Below, piece by piece: positions 1 through 8,475 of a stretch of 64,000 bases of DNA (its first letter is position 1; each line of letters opens with the position of its first letter). Origin of the DNA: Kocuria tytonicola (lineage in GTDB: Bacteria > Actinomycetota > Actinomycetes > Actinomycetales > Micrococcaceae); the NCBI RefSeq assembly GCF_003687455.1, contig NZ_PHOA01000002.1, forward strand, positions 1 through 64,000. The letters are read 5' to 3'. The notes under the pieces were generated by a model. The model was not told the origin of the DNA. It worked only from the letters and a program-made list of their open reading frames with translations, and made no database searches. Both the position numbers and the translations under genes were made by a program.

Positions 1-118
1 CCGCCCCGCCTCCGGCCCCCCACCCGCCTGCGGCCACCACGGGATCCCGGCGTCCGCCGTGCCCCGGCCCTCGGAACCCCCATCCCGGAAGCCCCCCACC
101 ACCGCAGGAAGGTCCACC

Positions 119-1492
119 GTGCGCCAGGAACTCTCCACCCCGGTCCTGCTGCGGGTCATGCGCGTCACCCTCCACGTGAGCTTCGCGGCGCTGCTGGGGC
201 TCGCGTGCCTGCGCTCCGTCATGGAGCTCGGCACCGGGGGCGGCCACGAGCTGCGGCTCGCCCTGGTCCTGGGGCTCGCGGGGCTGCTCGCGCTGACCTA
301 CGTGCTCGGGACCACCGTGGAGAGCAGGGTGGCCCGGGGCCGGGCGGACCCGGGGCGGCTGCGCTGGACCCCGGTGTGGCTCGCCGCGGTGACCGTGCTG
401 TGGATCTGCCTGGCCCTGCTGAGCCGGGACTTCGCGTGGGTGGTCTTCCCCCTCTTCTTCCTCTACCCCGTGCTGCTGCCCCCGGTGGTCGCGCTCGCAG
501 CCATTGCCGGGCTCACGGGTGTGGTGGTGTTGTCCCAGCTGCTGCATGTGCCCGCCGGGACCTTCACCGCACCCATGGCCGTGGGGCCGAGCATGGGGGC
601 GGTGGTCGCGCTGCTCGTGAGCTACGGCTACCGCGCGCTCTACCGGGACTCGCAGCGCCACGTGCGGGTGATCCGCCAGCTGGAGTCCACGCGCGCGGAG
701 CTCGCCCGGCAGGAGCGCAGCGCGGGCACCCGCAGCGAGCGGGAGCGGCTGTCCCGGGAGATCCACGACACGCTGGCCCAGGGGCTGACCTCCATCGTGC
801 TGGTCTCCCGGGCCGCCCAGCAGTCCCTCACCGGGGACGACCGTTCCACCACCGCGGCCCGGCTCGCCACGATCGAGGAGACCGCCACCGCGAACCTCGC
901 CGAGGCCCGCCGGTTCGTGCGGGACCTCGCCTCCCCCGCGCTCAAGGAGTCCCTGCCCACCGCGCTCGCCCAGGTGTGCCGCCGCACGGAGGGTGCCGCG
1001 CAGGCCGCGGACACGAACCTCTCGTGCGAGTTCTCGGTCCAGGGCGAGGTCCCGGACCTCACGGACCCGCAGCAGACGCTGTTCGTGCGCGCCACCCAGT
1101 CCACCCTGGCGAACGTGGTCTCCCACGCCCGCGCCTCCCGGGTGGTGGTCACCCTCGCGGGCTGGGAGGACTCCGTCTCGCTGGACGTGGTGGACGACGG
1201 CGTGGGGTTCGACCCGCACGCCCTGCGGCACCGGGGCTCGGACGACTCCTACGGCCTTTCCCACCTGCGGCGCCGCGCGGCCGAGCTCGGCGCCGAGCTC
1301 ACGGTGGAGTCCGAACCGCGCCACGGCACCACGGTGAACCTCCGCCTCCCGCTCGCCCCGGTGCTGCCGGGCCACGCCACGACGGGCGACGCCGCACGGC
1401 CGGGCGCCGCGGCGTCGTCGCCCCCGGAGGCACGCACGGTGGGCACCGCGCCCGGAAAATCCCAGAACCACGACGACAGGGGAACACCATGA
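119..1492 (+). CDS. NarL-family sensor histidine kinase
   Basis: Membrane sensor kinase of 457 residues that should autophosphorylate on histidine and pass phosphate to the regulator encoded next. Several hydrophobic segments fill the first ~175 residues, followed by a short coiled linker, a HisKA_3 dimerisation domain with REIHDTLAQG (phospho-acceptor H216) and an HATPase domain with an N-box-like NVVSHA and the G1 motif DDGVGFD. I start it at the GTG at 119 because AGGAAGG lies 6 nt upstream; an in-frame GTG at 59 has no such site. The C-terminal ~45 residues are Ala/Pro/Ser-rich and lie outside known domains. It overlaps the regulator gene by 4 bp (ATGA). The stimulus is unknown. Confidence 0.9.
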   Translation: MRQELSTPVLLRVMRVTLHVSFAALLGLACLRSVMELGTGGGHELRLALVLGLAGLLALTYVLGTTVESRVARGRADPGRLRWTPVWLAAVTVLWICLALLSRDFAWVVFPLFFLYPVLLPPVVALAAIAGLTGVVVLSQLLHVPAGTFTAPMAVGPSMGAVVALLVSYGYRALYRDSQRHVRVIRQLESTRAELARQERSAGTRSERERLSREIHDTLAQGLTSIVLVSRAAQQSLTGDDRSTTAARLATIEETATANLAEARRFVRDLASPALKESLPTALAQVCRRTEGAAQAADTNLSCEFSVQGEVPDLTDPQQTLFVRATQSTLANVVSHARASRVVVTLAGWEDSVSLDVVDDGVGFDPHALRHRGSDDSYGLSHLRRRAAELGAELTVESEPRHGTTVNLRLPLAPVLPGHATTGDAARPGAAASSPPEARTVGTAPGKSQNHDDRGTP

Positions 1493-2112
1493 CCACGCGA
1501 GTGCTGCTCGTGGACGACCACCCCGTGGTGCGCGCGGGGCTGCGCGCCGTGCTGGAGTCCGTGGGGGACATCGCCGTGTGCGCCGAGGCCCAGGACGGGC
1601 GGGCGGCGCTCGCGGTGCTCGACGGCCCCGAGCCCGGTGTGGACGTGGTGGTCATGGACCTGCAGATGGGCGCGGGCATGGGCGGGCTCGAGGCCACCCG
1701 GCGCATCGTGTCCGCGGGCGGGCCGCCCGTGCTGATCCTCACCACGTACGACACCCAGGCGGACGTGGTGGCCGCCCTCGAGGCGGGTGCCACCGGCTAC
1801 CTGCTCAAGGACGCCCAGCCCGCGACGATCGGGCAGGCCGTGCACGACGCCGCCGCGGGGCGGCCCGTGCTCTCCCCCTCGGTCACGGCGCGGCTCGTGC
1901 ACCAGGTGCGCACCCCCGCGGCCTCGCTGAGCCCGAGGGAGATCGAGATCCTGCGGGGGCTCGCCACGGGGGCCTCCAACCGTTCGCTCGCCAAGTCCCT
2001 GTTCATCTCCGAGGCCACCGTCAAGACGCACCTGGTGCACATCTACGACAAGCTCGGCGTGGACAACCGCACCGCCGCCGTGACCCGTGCCCGGGAGGAC
2101 CGGGTCATCTGA
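1489..2112 (+). CDS. NarL/LuxR-type response regulator
   Basis: Response regulator of 207 residues, partner of the upstream kinase and translationally coupled to it. The receiver domain has the acidic pair DD near residue 10, the phosphorylatable D57 (VVVMDLQMG), a conserved T in LILTT and K in LLKDA. The C-terminal LuxR-type helix-turn-helix begins around residue 145 with SLSPREIEIL and ends with the recognition helix in ATVKTHLVHIYDKL. The length is typical of NarL proteins. No obvious target lies beside it: the next genes are convergent. Confidence 0.93.
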   Translation: MTTRVLLVDDHPVVRAGLRAVLESVGDIAVCAEAQDGRAALAVLDGPEPGVDVVVMDLQMGAGMGGLEATRRIVSAGGPPVLILTTYDTQADVVAALEAGATGYLLKDAQPATIGQAVHDAAAGRPVLSPSVTARLVHQVRTPAASLSPREIEILRGLATGASNRSLAKSLFISEATVKTHLVHIYDKLGVDNRTAAVTRAREDRVI

Positions 2113-2267
2113 CGTCACCGTGTCCTGCCGGGCGCCGTGGTGTGGACCGCCCGCGGGGCTGCACCGCTGCACTCGCGCGGTGCCGCGGTGCCCGTCGTGC
2201 GCCGCGGGCCGACCGGTGACCCGTCGGTGTCTGCCGCGGACGCGCCCGCCCGTTCCGGTCCGTCACC

Positions 2268-3410
2268 TCACCCCTGGGCAGTGACCGGCGATGAGGGCAC
2301 CGTTCCGCCCCAGTGCACGCAGGACCACGGCAGCCGGGGGGTCTGCCCGCGGGAGGTGAGCCGGTGCGGGGTGAAGTCCGTGACCGGCGGGACGTCCTCG
2401 TGACCCCTGAACACCGGCCCGGTGTAGCGGTGACCGGTGTCCGGGCAGACCATCAGGACGCAGCGGCCCGGGGAGGTGCCCCCGACGTGCCCGGTCCCCG
2501 GCGCGGATGGCGCGTCCGGCCCGGGCAGGCGGGCGTCCCCGTGCGGTGCTCGCCCCAGCACGTGCCCGGCCACGGCGTACGCGGCCCCGGAGCTGAGCCC
2601 CGCGAACAGCGCGTGGTCCCGGCACAGCGAGACGGCCCCGGCCCGGCCCACCTCCGAACTGACCCAGTGGATCTCGCGGTAGAGCTCGTGGCGCACGTTG
2701 CGGAACTCGATGCAGCTGCCGATTCCGGCGATCAGCATGTCCGGGTCCTGGACGTCCTGGGAGCCGAAGGTCACGGAGCCGAACGGCTGCACGCCCGTGA
2801 GGCGGACCTCCAGTCCGGACTCCGCCAGGCCCAGGGCCAGTGCCCCGCTGGAGGCCCCCGACCCCACGGGAGCCACCAGCTCCACAGCGCGGTGGCCCTC
2901 CCGCAGCAGGCGTCGTCCGAGACCGAGGGCGAGGTCCCGGTAGCCGCGGTAGTGCACGGCGTCGTGGTACTGGCGCATCCAGTGCCAGTCCGGGTGCTCC
3001 GCGAGCAGCGCCCGGATCCGGGCCACCCGCCGGTCCTGGTCCGCGCGCAGGGAGTCCGAGGGAGGCATCTGCTCCAGCCGCGCCCCGAGCATCCCGAGCT
3101 GCAGCCGGAGGGTCTCGTCCACGGTCGTGGAGCCCACGACCACGCAGTGCAGACCTGCCTCGTGGCACGCCAGCGCCAGGGCCAGGGCGTAGATCCCGCT
3201 GGAGGAGTCCACCACGGTGTCCCCGGGGGCGATCCGGCCCTGTGCGAGCAGCTGCCGCACGGCGCCCCGGGCGGACTGCACCTTCATCACCTCGAAACGC
3301 AGCGCGAGCAGCCCGGGACGCAGCCGGATCAGGTCCGGCGCACCCACGGCCTGGGCGGCGTGCTCGAGAAGGTCCGGAAGGGCGGCGTCGTCGTGCGGTG
3401 CGTTTGTCAT
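2268..3410 (-). CDS. PLP-dependent cysteine-synthase-fold enzyme (SbnA-like), metallophore cluster
   Basis: A 380-residue protein of the fold-type II PLP family (cysteine synthase, cystathionine beta-synthase, SbnA). Visible family marks are SSSGIYALALAL (variant of the substrate-binding SSGN loop), PVGSGASSG (phosphate-binding glycine loop), LSSGAAYA and PDTGHRYTG. The usual GSVKDR lysine motif is replaced by EVMKVQSARG, and K43 there is the only lysine in the whole protein, so it is the only possible Schiff-base residue. About 50 residues beyond the usual domain end look unstructured. It is the last gene of the operon and overlaps the kinase gene by 4 bp. Inferred role: beta-replacement on a phosphorylated hydroxy-amino acid made by that kinase, giving a diamino-acid unit of a metallophore. 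The substrate is not known. Confidence 0.75.
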   Translation of the reverse strand: MTNAPHDDAALPDLLEHAAQAVGAPDLIRLRPGLLALRFEVMKVQSARGAVRQLLAQGRIAPGDTVVDSSSGIYALALALACHEAGLHCVVVGSTTVDETLRLQLGMLGARLEQMPPSDSLRADQDRRVARIRALLAEHPDWHWMRQYHDAVHYRGYRDLALGLGRRLLREGHRAVELVAPVGSGASSGALALGLAESGLEVRLTGVQPFGSVTFGSQDVQDPDMLIAGIGSCIEFRNVRHELYREIHWVSSEVGRAGAVSLCRDHALFAGLSSGAAYAVAGHVLGRAPHGDARLPGPDAPSAPGTGHVGGTSPGRCVLMVCPDTGHRYTGPVFRGHEDVPPVTDFTPHRLTSRGQTPRLPWSCVHWGGTVPSSPVTAQG

Positions 3411-4330
3411 GGTCCACCCCAGATCATGTCGACGGTGCGTTCCAGGCCCAGGGAGTCCAGGGCCGTGCGGGCCTCGCGCGCCCGGTGGGCCGCCCCCGGC
3501 CGGCGGGCGTCCAGCAGCACGGCGCACACCGTGCCGCTGTGAGCCACCTGGACACCCACTCCCCCGGTCTCCCGGGACACGGCGAGCAGCTCGGGCAGGG
3601 CGGGTTTGGGCAGGCGGGTCTGGTTCAGCAGGGCGGAGCGCGTGGCGGCCTCGCCGAGCGCCCGGGCGTCCCCGTCCCCCACGCAGCGTTCGAGCAGGTG
3701 GAGGATCCGGAGGCACTCCCGGCGCTCGTGCGGGGTGTAGCCCTGTGCGTCCAGTGCCAGGGTCTCCACCGGGCCGCCGGGCAGGCGGCAGCCCACCAGG
3801 TGCACGGGTGGGAACGCGCGGGGCCAGTGCCGGAGCACGCGCGCGTGTCGCTGGGCGAAGAGGACCGGCTCGCACCCGAAGGCCAGCGGGTCCGAGGCGG
3901 TCTCCGCCCGGCGAGCCAGCTCGCTGACCTCTCCCCGGGTGAGCCGCAGGGAGCAGCAGTGCCCCACGGCCCGGATGGTGGCGATCACGTCCGCGGTGGA
4001 CGAGCCCATGCCGCAGCCGGACGGGATGGCGCTCTCCACGCGCAGCTGCCCCCCGGCTGGACGGGGCAGACCCCGCTCCCGGCACAGCCGCAGGGTCAGC
4101 TGCGCCGCCCGTCGAGCCTTCTCCGTACCGTGGCCCGCGCGCACGCCGGGCCGGGCGCTCGGCACGAACTCCACTCGGGACTGCAGCGGTGGGAGGGGAA
4201 CGGTGACGAGCGCGGGCACGGACCGGGTGCCCCACGCGAAGCTGCCCTGCACGAGTTCACCGTGGTGGGCGATGCACCGCCCGCGCCCGGTCCGTTCGGG
4301 CAGTGGCGGTCGTGGACCCGGAGCGCTCAC
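3407..4330 (-). CDS. GHMP-family kinase, PduX (L-threonine kinase)-like
   Basis: A 307-residue GHMP-superfamily small-molecule kinase. The N-terminus (HHGELVQGSF) matches the PduX/L-threonine-kinase subgroup, and the GHMP phosphate-binding loop is IPSGCGMGSSTADV near residue 105. The late motif GVGVQVAHSGTVCAVLLD corresponds to the C-terminal GHMP motif. Family members phosphorylate L-threonine or a related hydroxy-amino acid with ATP. No CobD or other cobalamin gene is nearby; the next gene is a cysteine-synthase-like enzyme, so the phospho-amino acid is probably activated for beta-replacement instead of decarboxylation. GTG start at 4330 overlaps the MFS stop; the gene ends in a 4-bp overlap with the PLP enzyme. 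Confidence 0.75.
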   Translation of the reverse strand: MSAPGPRPPLPERTGRGRCIAHHGELVQGSFAWGTRSVPALVTVPLPPLQSRVEFVPSARPGVRAGHGTEKARRAAQLTLRLCRERGLPRPAGGQLRVESAIPSGCGMGSSTADVIATIRAVGHCCSLRLTRGEVSELARRAETASDPLAFGCEPVLFAQRHARVLRHWPRAFPPVHLVGCRLPGGPVETLALDAQGYTPHERRECLRILHLLERCVGDGDARALGEAATRSALLNQTRLPKPALPELLAVSRETGGVGVQVAHSGTVCAVLLDARRPGAAHRAREARTALDSLGLERTVDMIWGGP

Positions 4331-5598
4331 GGGGTGCCTCCCGCGTGCTGCCCCGAACGCGCCGGTCCCCCGAGCACCCCGGCTGCCCGGCCGGCCGCGA
4401 GGGCGGCCAGCAGCGTCACGAGCGCGAGCGCGGTGCCCGCACCCTCCCAGCCGGCCGCGGCGAGACCGGCCCCCGCCACCGTGGCGCCGAGGCAGACGCC
4501 CAGGCTCTGGCCCGCGCCGTTCAGCCCGAGCACCGTGCCGCGGTGTCCCGACGAGGCGCGGACCAGAACGGTGGTCACCACCGCGGCGACCACCGCGTGG
4601 GAGGCGGCGAGCACCGCCGTCGCCAGCAGTGCCACGGGGAGCACGGGCGCGAGGAACACCGCCAGGACGGCCCCGGTCCCCACCAGCGCAGCAGCACAGG
4701 CGATCCATGCGGCGCAGCGCGCGGAGGGCTGGGAGCGCAGCGCCCGACCCCCGAACCAGTTGCCCAGGAAGAACGCCAGACCGGACAGTGTCCAGACCAG
4801 GGAGAAAACCCCGGGCCCCACTGCGAAACGCTGCCAGTAGACGACCGCGAGGTACGCGAGCTGGCCCATGAACGCCGTGGTGCGCAGCGTGGACACCAGC
4901 AGCAGCGCGGGAACCCCTGGTAGCGTCCACGCCACCCGCAGCCCGGCCACGTACCCCGTGGGAGCACTCGGCGGCGTCGACGTCTCCCGGCCGGGCCCGC
5001 GCACGGCGTGGCGCAGCAGCAGCCACGCCGTGGCGACCGCCAGCACAGCGGTCGCCACGAGGTCACCGCGCCATCCCCACAGCAGGGCGGGGCCCGCCAG
5101 CAGGGGTGCCGCGAGCATCGCGGTGAGCGTCATGGTGGCGGAGACCTGCGTGGCCGCGCGCCCGGAGGTGGCCTCGTCCCGGAACCGGTCCGCGGCCATC
5201 GCGGAGACGGCGGGGTTCAGCACCGCCGTCCCCGCCCCCACCAGGAGGCAGAAGACCGCCCACGACCACACCGAGCCGAGCACGCCGAGCAGGCACGCGA
5301 GCGCCAGCACGGCGAGCGCCCCGGCGGCCGCGACGCCGCGGGACACCCGGTCCAGCAGGGGCGCGCAGCACACGCCCACCACGAGGGCCGCCACACCACC
5401 CGTGCCGCGCAGCCAGCCCATGAGCGGGGCGCCCTGGCCGCTCTCCCGGGTGATGTCGACCAGGAAGTTCGAGTAGACGGTGAACGGCACCAGCCCCAGG
5501 GCGCACGCCGCGAGCAGGGGCAGGATGCGCGCCGCGATCTGGCGGTCGGTCAGCGCCACGTCACCGTGGGACGCGGTGGCTCCGGAGCGCGCGGTCAT
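4327..5598 (-). CDS. MFS transporter, probable metallophore exporter
   Basis: A 423-residue major facilitator with about 12 hydrophobic segments, starting around residue 27 (LLAACALGLVPFTVY). The loop after helix 2 (CCAPLLDRVSRG) is the MFS motif A region. It lies inside the metallophore operon between the DUF4213/DUF364 gene and the kinase, with 4-bp overlaps on both sides, where analogous siderophore clusters carry the exporter for the newly made chelator. Export direction and substrate are inferred from context; a drug-efflux role cannot be excluded from sequence alone. Confidence 0.75.
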   Translation of the reverse strand: MTARSGATASHGDVALTDRQIAARILPLLAACALGLVPFTVYSNFLVDITRESGQGAPLMGWLRGTGGVAALVVGVCCAPLLDRVSRGVAAAGALAVLALACLLGVLGSVWSWAVFCLLVGAGTAVLNPAVSAMAADRFRDEATSGRAATQVSATMTLTAMLAAPLLAGPALLWGWRGDLVATAVLAVATAWLLLRHAVRGPGRETSTPPSAPTGYVAGLRVAWTLPGVPALLLVSTLRTTAFMGQLAYLAVVYWQRFAVGPGVFSLVWTLSGLAFFLGNWFGGRALRSQPSARCAAWIACAAALVGTGAVLAVFLAPVLPVALLATAVLAASHAVVAAVVTTVLVRASSGHRGTVLGLNGAGQSLGVCLGATVAGAGLAAAGWEGAGTALALVTLLAALAAGRAAGVLGGPARSGQHAGGTP

Positions 5599-6461
5599 CG
5601 TGCGGGCTCCCCCGCGCCGGCGCCGCCGGGCCCGCCGTAGACGTGCAGGTGCGTCTGCTCGGCGCTGAACTGCGAGAACGGGAACGGCTCGGCACTCAGC
5701 GCCGTGACACCGTGGCCCAGGAACTCCCGGGCCACGGCGGGTGCCGACTGCGCGTAGAGCCCCAGTGGGACGCCCCGTTCCAGGCACCGGTTGCGGATCC
5801 GGTCGAAGGTCCCGTTGCCGATCGTCATCCCCGTGGCGAGGACCCCGTCCGCGACCGCCAGCACGTCCTCCATGTCGCGGCTCACGGGGTCTCCCCACAG
5901 GGTCTCGCGCAGGGCGAGGTCGCACGGCAGCACCTCCGCACCGCGAGCGCGCAGTGCCGCTACCAGGGGGTTGACCACGCCGATCAGGGCGATCCGCTGG
6001 CCGGGGCTGACGGACAGCAGGTCGGCGACGGCGCTGTCCCTGGCCCGTGCGCGCTCGTCCGGCGTCCCGGGCGGCAGGGGCACGCGACGGGCGCGCGGAT
6101 CCTCGGAGTGCGGTGCCCTGGACGCGAGCCACGCGTCCAGCACGGCCACGCGCACCGGGAGGCAGGGGTGCGCCAGCAGCTCCCGCACGGGCAGGCCGGA
6201 GAGCTCCGGGATCTCCGGGGTCAGCTCGCGGGCCTCCACCGCGCAGCCGCCGAAGGCCCCCTCGACCCTCACGAGGATGTACTGGTTGCGGTACAGCTCG
6301 GTCTCCGCAGCGAGACGTGTGCCGTGCTGGACGGCGAAGACGCTGCGGGCCACCGGCGCGGGAGCGTCCGATGCACCCGGATGCTCTCTGTCCAGGTGCT
6401 CACGGGCCAGCTCCAGCAGCTCCGCCACGGATTCCGGGGTGCGCTCCCCGAGCCGGCTCAC
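5595..6461 (-). CDS. DUF4213/DUF364 (Rossmann-like, putative metal chelation) protein
   Basis: A 288-residue protein of the DUF4213-DUF364 family: an N-terminal enolase-N-like half (about residues 10-110, ending in ELSGLPVRELLAHPCLP) and a C-terminal Rossmann-like DUF364 half. Visible in the second half are RIALIGVVNPLVAALR, VLPCDLALRETLWGD and ADGVLATGMTIGNGTFD. Family members often sit beside metal ABC transporters and are annotated as putative heavy-metal chelation proteins, but no reaction is established. Here the gene follows the substrate-binding lipoprotein and precedes the exporter, overlapping both by 4 bp. It may release metal from, or help build, the metallophore. Confidence 0.8.
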   Translation of the reverse strand: MSRLGERTPESVAELLELAREHLDREHPGASDAPAPVARSVFAVQHGTRLAAETELYRNQYILVRVEGAFGGCAVEARELTPEIPELSGLPVRELLAHPCLPVRVAVLDAWLASRAPHSEDPRARRVPLPPGTPDERARARDSAVADLLSVSPGQRIALIGVVNPLVAALRARGAEVLPCDLALRETLWGDPVSRDMEDVLAVADGVLATGMTIGNGTFDRIRNRCLERGVPLGLYAQSAPAVAREFLGHGVTALSAEPFPFSQFSAEQTHLHVYGGPGGAGAGEPAR

Positions 6462-7579
6462 CGCAGGCCCTTCGAGCGCAGGTAGTCGGCGAGCTTCTGC
6501 GCGCCGTCCATGTTGCGGGGGCTGGAGACCGCCTCCCCGTAGTCCATGACGTAGATGCTGTCGTTCTTCACGGCGAGCGAGTCCTTGAGCGGGGACTGGT
6601 TCTTGAGGTAGTCGATCTTCTCCCGGACGGGCTGCTTGTTGTAGTCCACCACCACGATCGCCTGGGGCTCGCTCTTGACCACGGACTCCCAGCCCACGGT
6701 GTCCCAGCGAGCGTCGAGGTCCTTGGTCACGGACTCGGCCCCGGCCAGCTCGATCATGCCGTTCAGGGCGGTGCGGTGGCCCGCGGTGTAGGGCTCGGAG
6801 GTCCCGGAGTCGTAGACGAGCACGCGTGCGGGCTTCTCGGGCCTCGGTGCCTCCCGCAGCGCGCGCCGCTTGTCCTCCAGCTCCCCCACGAGCTTCTCGG
6901 CGCGGTCCTCCACGTCGAAGATCTTCCCCAGGTCCCGGAGGTCCTGGTTGGTGGCGTCGAGCGGATCGGGCTCGGAGGTGTCCCCCTTGTAGCCCTTGCA
7001 GGTCTCGTGCTGCATGTAGGAGTTCACGCCCACGTCACGCAGCGAGTCGGGGGTCACCCCGCGGGTCTCGCTGAACCCGGCCTGCCAGCCCGCGAACACC
7101 CAGTCCGCCTTGGCGCTGACCACGGCCTCCTGGCTGAGCACGGTGTCGGAGATGGTCTCCGTCTTCCCGTAGTCCTCGCGGTACGGGGACTTCTCGATCA
7201 CGCTGCTCACCGTCGAGGGGAGCACGATCCCGCGCATCCGGTCCGAGAGGCCGAGCGCGAACATCTTCTCGATCGCGGAGACGTCGTACGCCACCGGCTT
7301 CCGTGGCGTGGGGTAGGTGCTGCTCTGCCCGCAGTTCTCGATGGTCTTCTCCGCGCCGGCTGCCGCATCCTTCTGGACCTGCGCACCACAGCCGGTGAGC
7401 AGCAGGCACGCGACCACCCCGAGTGCCAGGGGCCCGGTGCGCCGCGTCAGGCCCTTGCCGACGACGCCGCTCGCCCGGTTCTCGTGCCGGGCACCCGTGG
7501 CGGGTGGGCCCACCACGCCGGAGCGCGCGGCGGGGTCCGTGCCGTGCGTGGCAGGGTGCGGGGAAGGGGATGTGCTCAT
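6458..7579 (-). CDS. Metallophore/iron-type ABC transporter substrate-binding lipoprotein
   Basis: A 373-residue class III (FecB/BtuF-type) solute-binding lipoprotein. The lipobox LLTGC ends a hydrophobic segment about 64 residues in, after an unusually long Ser/Pro/Gly-rich leader. The two lobes are joined by a long helix, with VLVYDSGTSEPYTAG and VDYNKQPVREKIDYL in the C-lobe. I keep the start at 7579 because AGAGGA precedes it and the ATG overlaps the ATPase stop (ATGA). The ligand would be a metal-chelator complex delivered to the neighbouring permease and ATPase. Lysine content is higher than in its neighbours, as is usual for exported binding proteins. Confidence 0.88.
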   Translation of the reverse strand: MSTSPSPHPATHGTDPAARSGVVGPPATGARHENRASGVVGKGLTRRTGPLALGVVACLLLTGCGAQVQKDAAAGAEKTIENCGQSSTYPTPRKPVAYDVSAIEKMFALGLSDRMRGIVLPSTVSSVIEKSPYREDYGKTETISDTVLSQEAVVSAKADWVFAGWQAGFSETRGVTPDSLRDVGVNSYMQHETCKGYKGDTSEPDPLDATNQDLRDLGKIFDVEDRAEKLVGELEDKRRALREAPRPEKPARVLVYDSGTSEPYTAGHRTALNGMIELAGAESVTKDLDARWDTVGWESVVKSEPQAIVVVDYNKQPVREKIDYLKNQSPLKDSLAVKNDSIYVMDYGEAVSSPRNMDGAQKLADYLRSKGLR

Positions 7580-8475
7580 GAGGGGTCCTCTCGGGTGATG
7601 GGAAACAGCAGGTGGGGTGTCCCGGTGTCGGGACGGGTGATGCTCACGGGCCGCACCCCGTACACGCGTTCCACGGTGTCCGGGTGCAGTGCCTCGTGCG
7701 GCGGGGCGTCCGCGACCACCCGGCCCGCGGCCAGCACGACCACGCGGTCGCACAGGGCGGCCGCGAGGTTGAGGTCGTGCAGCGCCATGAGCACGGCCGG
7801 GCGCGCGGTGGTCGTGCCCCGCAGGGTGCGCACCAGGTCCGTCTGGTGGCGCAGGTCCAGGTGGTTGGTGGGCTCGTCCAGCAGCAGGTAGGGGGTCCGC
7901 TGGGCCAGGGCACGGGCGATGAGCACCCGCTGGCGCTCGCCGCCGGAGAGTCCCAGCACGCTGCGGTGGGCCAGCTCCTGCACCCCGGCGCGCGCCATGG
8001 CGTCCTGCACGGCGCGGTCCAGCTCTTCGCGTGGTGTCCGGGAGTTGGCCGCGGCGCCCAGGCGCACCACCTCGGCCACCAGGAAGTCCAGCTCCACCCG
8101 TTCCTCCTGGGGCAGCGCCGCGATCCGGGCCGCGGAGTCCCGGTGGCGCATCCGGTGCAGGGGGTCCCCGTCCACCAGCACCGCGCCGCCGCTCGGCACC
8201 AGGGCGCGGTAGAGGGCCTTCAGTACGGTGGACTTCCCACAGCCATTGGGACCGACCAGCCCCACGACGTCGCCCGGGGCCACGTCCAGCGAGAGGTCCG
8301 GGACCACGGTGCGCCCGGCGACGTCGAGGCGCAGCTCCCGCAGCTCCAGGCCGTCGTTCCGCCCTGCGTCGGGGGCGTTGCATGGAACGTGCGCCGTGCC
8401 GTCGGCGGGCGCCCCCGCGGGCGCGTCACGCACCAGGGCGCCTCGCCCCGCCGCCGCCTGCTCGCGCGCGGTCAC
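7576..8475 (-). CDS. ABC transporter ATP-binding protein (FecE/FepC type)
   Basis: A 299-residue ATPase of an iron-chelate or vitamin-B12-type importer. After an Ala/Gly-rich leader of ~45 residues come Walker A (GPNGCGKST), the Q-loop PQEE, the signature LSGGERQRV, Walker B (YLLLDEPTN) followed by HLDL, and the H-switch MALHDL. The GTG start at 8475 overlaps the permease stop by 4 bp, and the stop overlaps the start of the binding-protein gene. It powers uptake by the permease and lipoprotein encoded either side. Confidence 0.92.
   Translation of the reverse strand: MTAREQAAAGRGALVRDAPAGAPADGTAHVPCNAPDAGRNDGLELRELRLDVAGRTVVPDLSLDVAPGDVVGLVGPNGCGKSTVLKALYRALVPSGGAVLVDGDPLHRMRHRDSAARIAALPQEERVELDFLVAEVVRLGAAANSRTPREELDRAVQDAMARAGVQELAHRSVLGLSGGERQRVLIARALAQRTPYLLLDEPTNHLDLRHQTDLVRTLRGTTTARPAVLMALHDLNLAAALCDRVVVLAAGRVVADAPPHEALHPDTVERVYGVRPVSITRPDTGTPHLLFPITREDPS

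Noticed and set aside
59-118. Upstream GTG (59) as start of the first kinase gene
   Set aside because: The added 20 residues are Pro/Arg-rich and there is no ribosome-binding site, while the GTG at 119 has AGGAAGG at the right distance.
2840-4840. A 666-codon plus-strand open frame across the metallophore genes
   Set aside because: Low-complexity Pro/Ala/Arg text, antisense to the GHMP kinase and MFS genes, which show family motifs.
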